Source: Saksenaea vasiformis B4078 (lineage: Eukaryota > Mucoromycota > Mucoromycetes > Mucorales > Saksenaeaceae). Taken from it: a stretch of DNA of 64,000 nt. The position numbers and the translations under genes are program-made. Positions within the stretch are counted from its first letter, which is position 1; each line of letters begins with the position of its first letter. Below are positions 18,201 to 27,738 of the stretch, piece after piece. The stretch lies in NCBI GenBank assembly GCA_000697055.1, contig JNDT01001834.1, forward strand, positions 1-64,000, read 5' to 3'. Under the pieces are notes generated by a model. That model worked only from the letters and a program-made list of their open reading frames with translations. It was not told the origin of the DNA and did no database searches.

Positions 18201-18687
18201 GGTAGTTAAAATTGAAATCGCCCATGAGAAGGAGACGGGAAAGGTATGTGGGTGAGGTAGGAGAGGTGAATATCGGGGATGAGAAAAGTGCATGAAAAAA
18301 GGCACGACGCTCCTGCCGGGAAGAGGCAGGAGCGTAGAGAACTAGAACGTAAAAAGGTGTGAAAGAAGATGCCGGAGAAGTTACTTCGGCAAAGATAACG
18401 CGATCGGGGAAGGAATCAAGAGAAATGGGAATAACAGATAAGTGAAGGTCGGGGGATAACGAGACTAGGCCACAATGAGGGGTCCAGTGAGAAGAATGAG
18501 AAAGAAATTGAAGATCAAAAGATTGAGCTACCGAGTCGCTGACAGCATGAGTCTCCTGGAGAGCAAGGAGGTCTGGGGACTGTTGGCGCAAGTAGCGAAT
18601 GAGAGAGGAGCGGGCGTCAGGGCTATTGGTTTTTCGAAGGCTATTATAATTCAGAGAGCAGACAGTTAGAACGTTGTTATGTCGCAT
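15229..18687 (-). CDS. LINE ORF2: AP endonuclease and reverse transcriptase
   Basis: An open frame of 1152 codons. The N-terminal endonuclease includes SLNYNSLR, LLALQETHA (catalytic Glu), LLMGDFNFNYHRPDYG, STIDYIFAS and SDHALLIL (catalytic His), so the nicking domain looks complete. RT motifs follow: WRPISLINTDAKIFTRLLN, TGFLPGRFIADN, LLLDQEKAYDRLH (first Asp), GLRQDDPISPVLFNLAM and VLAYVDDVLVFL (YVDD in place of the commoner FADD). The zinc-binding tail is split. NVWYRALHGTLPTAARLHRIG and ATCRLCG occur in the 15093-15323 frame, and SCPKRWLIWCRVW in the 15071-15625 frame, so the last 130 codons of the open frame are off register. The start follows the ORF1 stop by six bases. Confidence 0.88.
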   Translation of the reverse strand: MRHNNVLTVCSLNYNSLRKTNSPDARSSLIRYLRQQSPDLLALQETHAVSDSVAQSFDLQFLSHSSHWTPHCGLVSLSPDLHLSVIPISLDSFPDRVIFAEVTSPASSFTPFYVLVLYAPASSRQERRAFFHALFSSPIFTSPTSPTYLSRLLLMGDFNFNYHRPDYGPNAPSEWHNWLHETCFDCITNLDEALPLPTFRRGDTYHSTIDYIFASRAFCSTIRSADVQKLPPAWSDHALLILSLQLDPPSAGKGYWRGNPNFAQLKDFRQALALLLTKLHPSLESLPSAQIQWDHLKDKIRKFMQTFGRDRANWRIQQLKALMSKRNRLLRSRPPIAILAVSLPRVEAQIAAIQNDLVEISALRAGLRWREQGEVSAGYLKRTITSRPSTVLQHPVTGNSCSDTGSLMGATRSFYQSLYTPDPIDETALDALFAHVPHSCRLDAEERASLVMEFTLEDIQKAAQRAPRQSSPGPDGLPYSVWYLVFQHPLYHSLVCKIFGDALHTGTFPDSWLGTCVTLLPKKGDLTSLKNWRPISLINTDAKIFTRLLNSRLVKAADKVITPFQTGFLPGRFIADNGILVKLLMEQERENPTCSSLGLLLDQEKAYDRLHPTYLERALQLFGIPRPTVSAISRLFFSTRIQINVNGFLTDPIAQRRGLRQDDPISPVLFNLAMEPFLRAILSDSQFQGVQLATVPSFALVPQPVPLKVLAYVDDVLVFLKCPSDLTRLLAHMRRYQLASNVRCNHHKTQALSLSGRPQPSWTSHLATAGIVQCHDRTWTEPITYFGYSLASSLEQMRLFLDRLLQTIQIACDAHSQRHLSVRGRATVLNSLILSRLWHVLRLVGATKVSFFRRLQSLCSAFLTRRIGFDLLCQPRSFGGLGVLAPPLQQHALQLRWLKPLFALSSTSSYITSCLCHHLLHEAHSSTDPRFLLAFPPARPRRLPSSLNVSYLLYSAVDALQIDWTTQLLSAASFLGMPLTTVFYLAPSVGTTRSLPPGIRRMLVSDFLSLITPSATSDDVPCRMASTSRASHVGSSPKLQRSLSFSATSLLRFAFPQPTRMVVTLACLALLTLFLSPISLLAPSLVEREASAPSPTVASVFHLSPPSMASPTPLAGLLETINGPLGPECVVPRSTRDPTYGGSIAPYRPACG

Positions 18688-18693
18688 AATGGA

Positions 18694-20190
18694 TTATTGG
18701 AGTCGAGAGGATGGGTCACTGTTGTTGCCAGAGGACCCAGAATGCGCGTCGCGCGCTTTTAAACTTGGAAACAGTGGTCGACCAGATTTACTTACGCCGA
18801 CAGTGGAAATGGACAGGGAAGACAATGCGGGAAACTGCCTCTGCAGGTAAAAGGCCAAAGCGCGTTGATGCTCTGCCGATAGTGACGGAATATATTCACA
18901 CCCCACGTCTGACATGGGGAAGTGGTCAGCCCAGTCGGTGGGAAGATCCAGAATGGTAGAACCAGCAGTGAGCAGCATTGGTTCATCAAGTAAGATATCA
19001 GAGAAATTCAGGATAGCATTATCGATCCGCTCCTCATTATCGGAAAGTTCCTGGATTTCTTGAGTGTCGGTCATGTCGTGATCCTCGGGAGGTGCCTTCT
19101 CCGAGACGGTCGCAGAATGATCAGGGAGCGGCACGATCAGTGCGTCCGTCACTTCGGGAACGGTTGGCACAGTGTCCGGGATATCGACGATTGGCGGTGA
19201 CCCAGTAGTATCTCTCAACGGGTGCATCACACGAGTCTTTCGTTTCTTGGAGGAGATTGCACCTCGAACGGAATTATTCTTCACAGGGCAATCGTATGCC
19301 AAGTGAGTAGTGTCTCCACAAGTCCAGCAGGCCCGCTGATGACGAGGACTATCGGGACATTGGCGAACATGATGTCCCGGGTTGTGACAACGGGAACAAT
19401 GCAAAGTCATAGTGGCCCAGGTAGCATAGAAGAAGTCAGCTGTGTCACACCATTTCACCGAATGGGTCAGTTCGTTCCACGGCTGTCGGTCAGATTCAAG
19501 AGAACGATCTATGACAGCAAACCCGTTGCCCAAGAAAAAACCAGATTCAGAGTCGCGATAAATGCCACAGTCCAAGACACGACCAAGGGTACGGAGACTG
19601 GCCTGGATACCCGGAAGAAGTTTCTTGACGTTCATTCGTGGGAGTTGAGAAAGGCGGACTTTCGTGATCTTGGCATCCGCTCCCAAGACACGACAATGAA
19701 GGGTACACATGCCATCGTCAAAGGACAGACCCTTTTTAAGGGCCTCTTTTGATATACTGGGATCTTCCAGGAAGAGTTCGATTAAAACACGGGGGCCTTC
19801 GCGATGCACTTCAGCACCGCAGTTCCCAGGATATTGTTGGTTAAGACGAGTCATAATCTTCTGAAGGCGCTTAGCCCGACAGCTAACGTCAAAGAGAAGG
19901 CTGGGTGCTGACGCGGGTGATCCACCAACGCGCCAAACCCGAGAGTGGACAATACGGGCCACCTTTTTTGGATCGTTCGAGTCAGAATGATACACAGATG
20001 TTGATTCCGTGTGCATGAGCGTTTCGCGATGTCGCTGGACAACCTTGGAGTACGTCATCCGGGGTTGGAGAAAAGAACGAGCTGTCGGGACGATTGTGAC
20101 TGCAAATTTTTCTGCCTCAGCTGTCACTTCAACTTCGGGAAGGCCCCGTACTTGTTGTTGTGAGAAGTAATGTTCAGGTGCATATCTCAC
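18694..20190 (-). CDS. LINE ORF1: gag-like zinc-knuckle protein
   Basis: A 498-codon frame upstream of ORF2. The middle carries two CCHC knuckles in tandem, CSRCHNPGHHVRQC and CWTCGDTTHLAYDC, near residues 265-305, preceded by an RNA-recognition-like region of mixed alpha/beta character. A basic patch (SSKKRKTR) follows, then an acidic Ser/Pro-rich tail. Such ORF1 proteins coat the LINE RNA and act as chaperones. No stops interrupt the frame. The start at 20190 is the first Met available; a longer 5' end cannot be excluded. Confidence 0.85.
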   Translation of the reverse strand: MRYAPEHYFSQQQVRGLPEVEVTAEAEKFAVTIVPTARSFLQPRMTYSKVVQRHRETLMHTESTSVYHSDSNDPKKVARIVHSRVWRVGGSPASAPSLLFDVSCRAKRLQKIMTRLNQQYPGNCGAEVHREGPRVLIELFLEDPSISKEALKKGLSFDDGMCTLHCRVLGADAKITKVRLSQLPRMNVKKLLPGIQASLRTLGRVLDCGIYRDSESGFFLGNGFAVIDRSLESDRQPWNELTHSVKWCDTADFFYATWATMTLHCSRCHNPGHHVRQCPDSPRHQRACWTCGDTTHLAYDCPVKNNSVRGAISSKKRKTRVMHPLRDTTGSPPIVDIPDTVPTVPEVTDALIVPLPDHSATVSEKAPPEDHDMTDTQEIQELSDNEERIDNAILNFSDILLDEPMLLTAGSTILDLPTDWADHFPMSDVGCEYIPSLSAEHQRALAFYLQRQFPALSSLSISTVGVSKSGRPLFPSLKARDAHSGSSGNNSDPSSRLQ

Positions 20191-20280
20191 GCGGCATTCC
20201 AGCGATCTGTGTTCGATCTAGCTCCACGATCGGTATGTTTTCTAGAATACCTGTTTTTATGCTGATACATTTTGTTATAT

Positions 20281-21803
20281 GCAGAGCATCGCTTTGCGCC
20301 ATGTTGCGTTTCGTTTCTATTCGTCGCCAACTACCCCAGCGGCCCAAACGGATACATCGAAGCTGCGACTACTTTACTTCGGTACCGATGAATTTTCAGC
20401 ATCGCACTTAAAAGCGCTCATTACGGAGAAAAGTGAGGAAAACATGTCCGCAATTGGCCAAGCTAATCGGCAAATTAGACAAAAAAGATTCATGTATCGC
20501 CAGTATTGATCTGGTTTGTCCCCCGGACCAATGGACTGGACGAAAGAAGAATATACATACACCAGGTAATGTTGCCCGTGATAGCGCAATTTACGAAATT
20601 GATGTTTAACAACAATGACAGCTGCCACGAAGGGCCTAGCAGAGCTGTACAACATCCCGGTTCATCATACACCTCCTGAAGCAAAAACATTGGACAATTT
20701 CCACATCCCGGGAAAATACGATTTGGGAATTGTTGTGTCATTCGGCTATTTCATCCCACCACATATCATTTCATCATTTGCCAAGGGCGCTATTAACGTT
20801 CATCCATCTCTGCTTCCAAAGTATCGTGGTGCAGCTCCCATACAGCATACAATTTTGGGCGGAGATAATGAAACTGGCGTAACCATCCAGGAACTGGACG
20901 ATAAAGAGTTTGATGCAGGAAGAATCCTTGCACAAAAGAAAGTGGTACGTGTAACGAAGGAAGAGGAAGTATCAACTGATATTTTTATAAATGTCTCTCC
21001 GTAGGATCTTAGCTCAGAAACGGCACCACGATTTAAAGAACTAAGAGAACGACTGGCAACTGTCGGGCGGAAGTTATTAATTGACACGCTCCGAAACTTC
21101 GACAAGTATAAGGTTGGGAATTTGCCTCGGTTTTGTGACAAACTGCTAATCTATTTTAAATAGAACGAAGCGAAACCGCAGGATGTGAGCAAAGTAACCA
21201 AGGCACCAAAAATACAGAAAGAATGGGCAGAGATTGATTTCGAGAACATGGATTCATGGCAGATCGAGCAGCTACATCGTGCCATCGGTGAGCAGGTTAG
21301 CAAGAACAGATTGTTGAGGTACTGGAGACTAATTTTCTTCATAGTATCCGTTGCGAACGACTTTCACATTTTCACGTATTAAGCGATCCAAAAAGATCAA
21401 GCAGAAATATGTCCAGATGCATATGATTAATATTTTCATTCCTGAAGACTCGCCAATTTATTATACAGATACAGAACCCTATCCTGGGTCTTTTGTGTTT
21501 GATGACAAGACAAAAACCCTTCATGTCTGCTGCGCCGATGGAAACCCTATCGCATTTACCCATATTAAGGCTGACAGCAAGGATACAATTACGGTGAAAG
21601 ACTTTGTCAACGGATACGAAATTCATGGTGGCAAAGGACAGTTTGGAGTTCTTGGTGAAGACTACGTCGTTCCTGGACGAAGCGGAGTCCGTGTGACTAA
21701 AAGACGTCACGAATACGCCAAATCCATCCGCAAGCGATTAGGTATGCGAAGATTCGAATATGATTACCATTACCATGGCAAAACAACAGCCACTGGACGT
21801 TAG
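20281..21803 (+). CDS. FMT1: Mitochondrial methionyl-tRNA formyltransferase
   Basis: A spliced gene that would add a formyl group from 10-formyl-tetrahydrofolate to initiator Met-tRNA in mitochondria. The first exon begins MQSIALRHVAFRFYS, an Arg-rich presequence-like N-terminus, then LLYFGTDEFSASHLKALI, the family's opening motif. Exon two gives LVCPPD; exon three from about 20620 gives IVVSFGYFIPPHII and INVHPSLLPKYRGAAPI, the conserved SLLPxxRG active-site loop with His. It continues with GVTIQELDDKEFDAGRIL, which carries the catalytic Asp. After introns near 20945-21004, 21110-21163 and 21297-21349, the C-terminal OB-fold-like domain extends to TAG near 21803 with unusually basic, Tyr-rich terminal residues. 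AATAAA lies at 21821. Boundaries of the second exon are approximate. The LINE starts about 90 bp upstream on the other strand. Confidence 0.9.
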
Positions 21804-21820
21804 ACTATAGAAATAATATA

Positions 21821-21826
21821 ATAAAG
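21821..21826 (+). terminator. AATAAA polyadenylation signal of FMT1
   Basis: A canonical AATAAA 18 bases after the stop of the formyltransferase. The spacing fits a fungal 3' processing signal. Confidence 0.5.
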
Positions 21827-22425
21827 GCGCTGGAAATATGGCTTACAGGCTGGCCAGAAAGCAAACTGTTCCCTTCCTTTTTTTAAGGTTTTCGTCACAT
21901 TAGCTATCCTGTGGTTCATGCTATTTGATACGACCAGATTAACTTTACCATGTTTATTTGCTAAGAGCAGAATCAGTACAATGTCTTTCACTTTGTTTGG
22001 TTGGAAATAGATAAGAGCACAAGCAAAAATTATCCGTGCTTGTAGAATCGACGCGCGATCTATTTTTGTTTTTTACAGAGATATGTGCATATCCGGTCAC
22101 CATGACAATAAGATACAACGCGTTTTCAATAAAAAAAAATGATAGTTGCAGATTACAGATAGTAATGCTTCTTATGCTTTGTATGTTTAGTAAATCTTCG
22201 TTGCTGTCGCCTAATTCCTCTGCACACCTTTTTTTTTCCTGGTTTGATGACAATCTGGGGAACAGTGTACGACGACATGGTCAAGGACCGAACTTGTGAC
22301 GGACTCGTGTCAAAACAACAGGACATATTTTTTTATTCCAATATACTATGTGATATTCTGTCTATTTAATTATAACAGCGTGTGCAAGATTTATTTACAT
22401 GACTATAGATTCTTTTTTTTTCTTT
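21827..22425. other. Convergent intergenic region, no supported gene
   Basis: The spacer between the 3' ends of FMT1 (plus) and the PX-PB1 gene (minus). It is AT-rich with several T runs. Short frames on either strand are not convincing. Confidence 0.5.
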
Positions 22426-23844
22426 TTACAAATATACGCATCGGACGGTCACCTTGTCTACGCGGGCCCACAATTGGTTCATGGCGTGCAGAAATTCAGT
22501 TTCATTGGTGATCACCACTGTATTGCCGGCGCTGCAATCGGAGTAGCTCGATGAGGCTGAGGACCTCGCGTCGTTGTAGAACAGAGCAAACTCTGGTGGG
22601 AGATGCACAGATGGATCGGTAAATTTCCGGGTGATTCGAGCGCGAAGATCGGCGAGGGTGACAAATCGTGGGACTTGGATCACAATTATGTTATCAGTAT
22701 CGTAAATGACTTTCATTTTGATGCGAGGGACGTCCGTGGCAATGGTGCTGGCGGTTGTTGGGGTGGTACTAGGACATGGGCCGGGCGCATGGGTACTCCA
22801 CGTGCTCGTACTGCTGCTGCTACCGCCGCTGCGCGTAGCACAGCTTGCAATGCTTGGATTGTCAGACGTACGAATGGGGATAAGATGGCTTTTTTTGGAA
22901 GGAAATCTTCTCGATATTGAAGACGGAGCACGGGATACCCATGGATGCCTGATTCTACTAGCTGCCTGTGTACAGAAAGATGACAGACTTGTGGATGCTG
23001 AGATGGAGGGTGTGGGTGCGGCTGTATGAGTAGGCTTTCCTCGTAGAAGTTGCCATGGAGACGTTGACAACGAGGGAGAAGGTGCCATCGTTTTCGTGGT
23101 ATAATAATTTTGCCTTTGTTCCACCAGACCCACGCGATTGGGTACCTTGACACAAGTGAGATCGGGATGTGACAACGTCTTGTAGATTCGGATGTGTTTA
23201 TGTGCGCGCTTGTCGTGCAGATCAAGGGTTGAATGTGATCGGGTAACGCGTGGCCGCCTTCGTTGCTGATGTCTTTCTTGTTGTTGCTCTCTCATTAATT
23301 GCTCTGTGTCGGCCTTTTGGAGTCCAAAAAATTCCAAGACTGCCAAGGATTGTGCAATAGAAGGAGAAAGTCGGAAAAGTGCCTGAATAAATTTGTTCAT
23401 CTCAGCTTGACGCTGCGCATGAATTTGCTTGTTTGGAAGCAAGTGAATGCGGGATTTGATTCTGGGAAGAGAATCAGTGCCGGTGGATGTGCTTGTTGTC
23501 ATAGTGCATGAAAAAGAAGATGAGTTCGTACGGGACGGTAAGTTTGACTGTGCAGTCAAAGGAAATTCATCATGCAAGCGATGCGCGAAGCGAACGAAGT
23601 CTTCATAGCGACGCGCAATGGTGTAGCTACTTCGAGCAACAGTTTTGGATCCGAACGACCGGCCGTGAATAAGCCGAATATCGACTTCCTGCGGTGTGAC
23701 TTGGATAAGATACCAAATTTTTTGGTCTTCACGCTTCTCAAAAGACCTGACACAGGCCCGTTGAATAGGAGGAGCAAGCTTAATTCCAGGTGGTGGCGGT
23801 TTCGTGGAGCTAAATGTCCTCGACCGTAATATTGGTGCAGGCAT
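22426..23844 (-). CDS. PX and PB1 domain protein
   Basis: A single-exon 472-residue protein. Residues about 36-175 form a PX domain: YLIQVTPQEV, the basic patch SYTIARRYEDFVRFAHRLHD with the Arg that contacts phosphoinositide, LPNKQIHAQRQAEMNKFIQ and a closing hydrophobic helix ending LEFFGL. The central 200 residues are Ser/Thr/Pro/Arg-rich and likely disordered. Residues about 375-472 form a PB1 domain beginning IKMKVIYDTDNIIVIQV, with the Lys of the basic cluster, then TLADLRARITRKF and FALFYNDA. In fungi the PX-PB1 pair is typical of Bem1/Scd2 polarity scaffolds and related NADPH oxidase regulators, but the SH3 domains of those proteins are absent here. A role at phosphoinositide-rich membranes in polarity or signalling is inference. 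Confidence 0.85.
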   Translation of the reverse strand: MPAPILRSRTFSSTKPPPPGIKLAPPIQRACVRSFEKREDQKIWYLIQVTPQEVDIRLIHGRSFGSKTVARSSYTIARRYEDFVRFAHRLHDEFPLTAQSNLPSRTNSSSFSCTMTTSTSTGTDSLPRIKSRIHLLPNKQIHAQRQAEMNKFIQALFRLSPSIAQSLAVLEFFGLQKADTEQLMREQQQERHQQRRRPRVTRSHSTLDLHDKRAHKHIRIYKTLSHPDLTCVKVPNRVGLVEQRQNYYTTKTMAPSPSLSTSPWQLLRGKPTHTAAPTPSISASTSLSSFCTQAASRIRHPWVSRAPSSISRRFPSKKSHLIPIRTSDNPSIASCATRSGGSSSSTSTWSTHAPGPCPSTTPTTASTIATDVPRIKMKVIYDTDNIIVIQVPRFVTLADLRARITRKFTDPSVHLPPEFALFYNDARSSASSSYSDCSAGNTVVITNETEFLHAMNQLWARVDKVTVRCVYL

Positions 23845-25818
23845 GACAAAAGGGAAGACGAAATAGAGAAAAAAGAAAGAGAAGAAAAAAAGAAGTGTAA
23901 GATTTAAAAAGTTTTTAAGCAGCAGTTATGTAAATTTGGCCCTAGCCGAAAAAAGGACATCAGGGGTTTGGGGGTGGGACCCTCAACCCGCAGAGGGCGA
24001 AACATTATAACTCAAAAGAGAATGATGTCCGTCCCAAATGGTTTGACTGCATTTCTCACTGTATTCTTCGAAGATTATCCTTTCTATATAACACACCACC
24101 TGGATGCAACCATCAACAAATGAAGGGAAACGGATAACGCCCTTGTCGTGTTTTCACATTCTTATCTTCCTGCACATGTGTCAATGGGATCGTCCAGTTT
24201 ATCGACAGTTTCATTTGCCCTGACGTCTTGGCTGTTGCTATGCCGGTCGTCGCCCCCATTTGTCTCAGCATTTTCCTTTTCAAGTGAGCGCGCGAATTCA
24301 GTTCGCTTGCATAAGCACATTTCCGTAGATCCCTTTTTGCTCCTACGCCTGCATTACTCATGCTAAAAATGGCTGATGTTCAATACTTGTCATGATGTGA
24401 GAAAGAAGAACGACATATGACTGTCGTACATAGTAAACCGCAACAAATCAATGCACATCCGTCCTCCAAGCCCCCTCAGTGGCAATCAAAAATAATAAAA
24501 AAATTGAATGCTCCTAGATCCGTTGTTCATAGAACCTGATTAACCATGTTATCGTCCTGCGAATGAGCGTGGTGATAAGTTATGTTGCATGCTGCATACT
24601 TCTGGACATGATCATTCGTGATCATTCCGGCCATACACGAGAATAAAAATAAATACAAAGAGAGGCAAATTATTCATCCGATTCTGGCTTCCCTTTCGTC
24701 AATATCCCCTTACTCAGCAGCAAGTTGAAAATTGTTTTTACGTTACCGTAGGATTATGTGGCCTATGACACAATAAATGATATCAAACATTGCTTCATTA
24801 GGAGAATATACGCAAAATTGACTTGACTCCAACATATATGTTACCACGATTGATCACATGGACAATATAGCGATTCAAATGCTCATTTCGGAAGAGCCAA
24901 GCCGCTTTTGATATCTTCCATGTCCAGATCATGGTTCTCAGCCTGAACCATATGCTTCGTCCATCTCTGACAGCCTTGGGATAATTATCTGCATAAACCG
25001 GGACGTTAGCGGAGGTAATACCATTGAAAAGAAAACCATGGATGCATTTTTCTTTCAGGGACTTCCGTAGCGTCGTGAAACCATAATCTCCTCTTATGGA
25101 GAATCTGCCAGGAAGTACAACAACCGTAATAGTTTATCAAATATCAAAAAGCCTACCGCGTGGACAACTGATCATACCACCACTAAATATGCATCACGTT
25201 GTTAACCTCTCGCATCTCAATAAGGAATTAGAAGATCAATCCAGGATCGAGAACAAATTATTCGGAAACCATTGGCATTAACGCTTTATTGTATGATCCA
25301 GCCATCAACCTTGGCTCTTGTTCATCTGACGTTTATTTATGTGTGTCCATTTCTTTTTTGTCTAAAACATGTCGTTGGTAAGAGATCATAGATGGGACAC
25401 CTTATGCAAGCCGGCCTGGTAAGGAGTTGAGCGCCTCGATCGTTGTCAAATGGCTGGATTTCTCGTATGCGTTCGGCCGAGCTGTTGCACAGTCCAACCC
25501 AAGAAAAAAGCGGTCATGTCAAACAAGTGTGAATGCACTGTGCTCCTTTTGCATAAAATATAATCCAATCCATCAAGAGCAATGTATGTGTGCGATAAGG
25601 AAATGTTAGGCGGTCTACAGACCGAAGAAGATATCTGGTCTGACTGTACGAAGATGATCCTCGGACTCATTGGTAACGGCATTGCTATAATCAGATCGAA
25701 TTTACTCATCTACATTAGAGGATAGCCTTGTGAATGAAGAGCGGCTGATGACGCGTCGCTCAAAACGATCCCATTATACTGCCAGCATTCGGGAAAGACA
25801 ACGATATAGTAGTAAGCG
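23845..25818. other. No supported gene
   Basis: About 2 kb. Near 23870-23905 there is a purine-rich stretch. Open frames such as 24148-24366 and 25096-25281 are short and lack neighbours that splice to them. I recognise no RNA gene or repeat. Confidence 0.45.
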
Positions 25819-25860
25819 ATGCACAGTAGCTATCTTCTTATGAATTTAGGTAAAGCCATT

Positions 25861-27738
25861 ATGCAGACAACAGATGCCTTACCAGAAACTGAATCTGTCA
25901 AACGAAAACGAAGTTTTTCTGACAACATACGCGACAGAAAGATGCAAAGGTTATCTGCGAATCTTGCAAATGATATTGCCAAAAGTTTATCAGTAACAGA
26001 TCATGGAGAAGAAACAAGCCTTAACGGCCATACAACGAACGATGTGGATATGATGAATGGAAATGCAGTGCACCCCGTATCACCTGCAATGCGACGGACG
26101 TCTCCACATCCATTTCACAGGGTCCATCGCCAGCCCACGAGCATTCGACGGAGTCGACGGCAGGAAGGTGCACCCCCTGCGGAAGTGGCTTCGTCGCCAA
26201 TGCCGACATTAAGAAGAATTTCTCTGAGCGGAGCCAGTGGCACACATTCGGCAATCAACCTCGAGCAATGGATTGCATTGCAAGCACAGCGACATCGTCG
26301 AAGCATTCCCGAATACAAGCAAATATTTTACGAAAGGCAAAAACAGCTTCATTACCATTTATCCCAGCTCCATACGGTTGATCAAACGAAATCGGATGCC
26401 GAACGTTTCCGAGATATTAGGAGAAGTCTGGATATCATCTTAAAACTTGCAGACGAATTGAGCGAGGATCACTCCTTGTCATTTGTGGTACGGCAATACC
26501 AAAGCGGACAAGTGATTGGGTAACTCACGCAATGCTTTGTTTAAATGGAAACAGCAGATATATCCCGAATGGAAATTATTCGAAGGCCATATCAATAAAC
26601 TAGCAGCCTATGTGCAGGTAAATTGGAGGCAGTAGACAGGTTTTAATCAGAGTAACTCATCATCCAAACTGGGGATAATCTGCGTAGTCCATAGAGGATA
26701 TGAGACATTTGACAGCACAGACGATCCCTCGAACGGACGATTTACTTTCTGATATCAGGCGCTTACAGTCCATTGTCGATGCTAAAGTTGCTCTGTATGG
26801 AGAGAACCTTGTGCAAAACGGACTAGAGTGGAAAGCTCTCGGGATGCCTGTGGATGAGCAATTACTCGCATCTGTCAAGGGATGGTTCTACAACCTGTGC
26901 ATTGGTTTGCTAAGTGAACTGGATATGGAATATTGCAAAATTCAGAGTCTGGTGACCGGAATGGATCAATTTGTCAATAATCCCACTGGTGAAAGAGTAT
27001 GCGAACTTGGCATGATTTCTATTCCACTTGCTAACTGATTATAGGTAATGCAATTGATTCTCAATGGATTGGAGTTTATTAGCTCAGTTATTTCTTTTAT
27101 TGCTTTGCCATCCAAAAAGCTCAGGTTTGGATGTCGTGTTTTGGCAACCATTTATGGACAATGGGTGTCTAAAACGTTAGAAACTCTAAACGACGGGCAA
27201 ATTGATAGAATGCCAAGCAGTGCTTTCGCGGCCTCTGCTCGATTTACTCAGACTGATGTGAAAATGTCTTCTAATAGGTCTGGCAGAGTGGATATCCGGC
27301 TGATGCAGCTCATGGAAGGCATGTCCCGTATCCTTGTCTCGCTTCAATCGCTCCAAGAAATCGGCCTAAAGGACAGCACCAAGGAGATAGCTGAAGACAA
27401 AGATTCTCTTGGTGTCCTGCAAAATTTCGCTTCTATGTTGGTGGAACTTACAGTCCAGGCCATTGCTGTGATTGAAACAAGTCGAAATCCTTACAGCTCA
27501 AGCATACCATCTACCAAGTCTGCAAATATTATGACAAATCCCCGAATGAGCTTCGTTTACATGGTGGAATCGCTTTTATCGTTTGCAGAGAAAGTTGTGG
27601 AATTATCTGGCCGAGATTGGATTGATAGCCCGCGCATACAGGTATGGCACCCGAGCTTTGTAACGCAACTAATTTTGTCGTCTCCAGCGCCTGCATACAC
27701 ATCTGGAAGAGATCGAGGCTGATATATGTGTAGCGTAA
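25861..27738 (+). CDS. Spliced hypothetical protein with helical C-terminal region
   Basis: A plus-strand gene of about five exons. The first exon (ATG 25861, or 25819 in the same frame) encodes a basic, probably disordered N-terminus with a KRKRSFSD and RDRKMQR stretch resembling a nuclear localisation signal, and an Arg/His/Pro-rich centre. LEQWIALQAQRHRRSIPEYK and DIILKLADEL then start an alpha-helical part. Further exons (about 26525-26618, 26690-26995, 27047-27640) give long amphipathic helices such as LLSDIRRLQSIVDAKVALYG. The last exon after TCTCCAG (27688) reads RLHTHLEEIEADICVA and ends with TAA at 27736-27738. All introns are short with GT-AG ends and frame is kept. I recognise no domain. 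A nuclear, helical scaffold is a guess from composition only. Confidence 0.7.

Larger units (their letters stand above)
15060..20200 (-). mobile_element. Two-ORF LINE (non-LTR) retrotransposon
   Basis: A minus-strand element of about 5.1 kb with ORF1 (gag-like, zinc knuckles) and ORF2 (apurinic endonuclease plus reverse transcriptase, C-terminal zf-RVT-like region). The order and domains place it among APE-type LINEs such as the Tad1/I-like group of fungi. No clear poly(A) tail or target-site duplication could be identified, so both ends are approximate. ORF2 breaks frame in its last 150 codons, so this copy is probably inactive. Its 5' end lies about 90 bp from the start of the formyltransferase gene, in opposite orientation. 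Confidence 0.88.

Noticed and set aside
22713..23225. 170-codon ORF in an alternative minus frame of the PX-PB1 gene
   Set aside because: Lies over the disordered linker; only the 472-codon frame contains the PX and PB1 motifs.
24148..24366. Possible secreted Ser/Leu-rich peptide
   Set aside because: Hydrophobic run without a clear cleavage site, TATA box or homologue.
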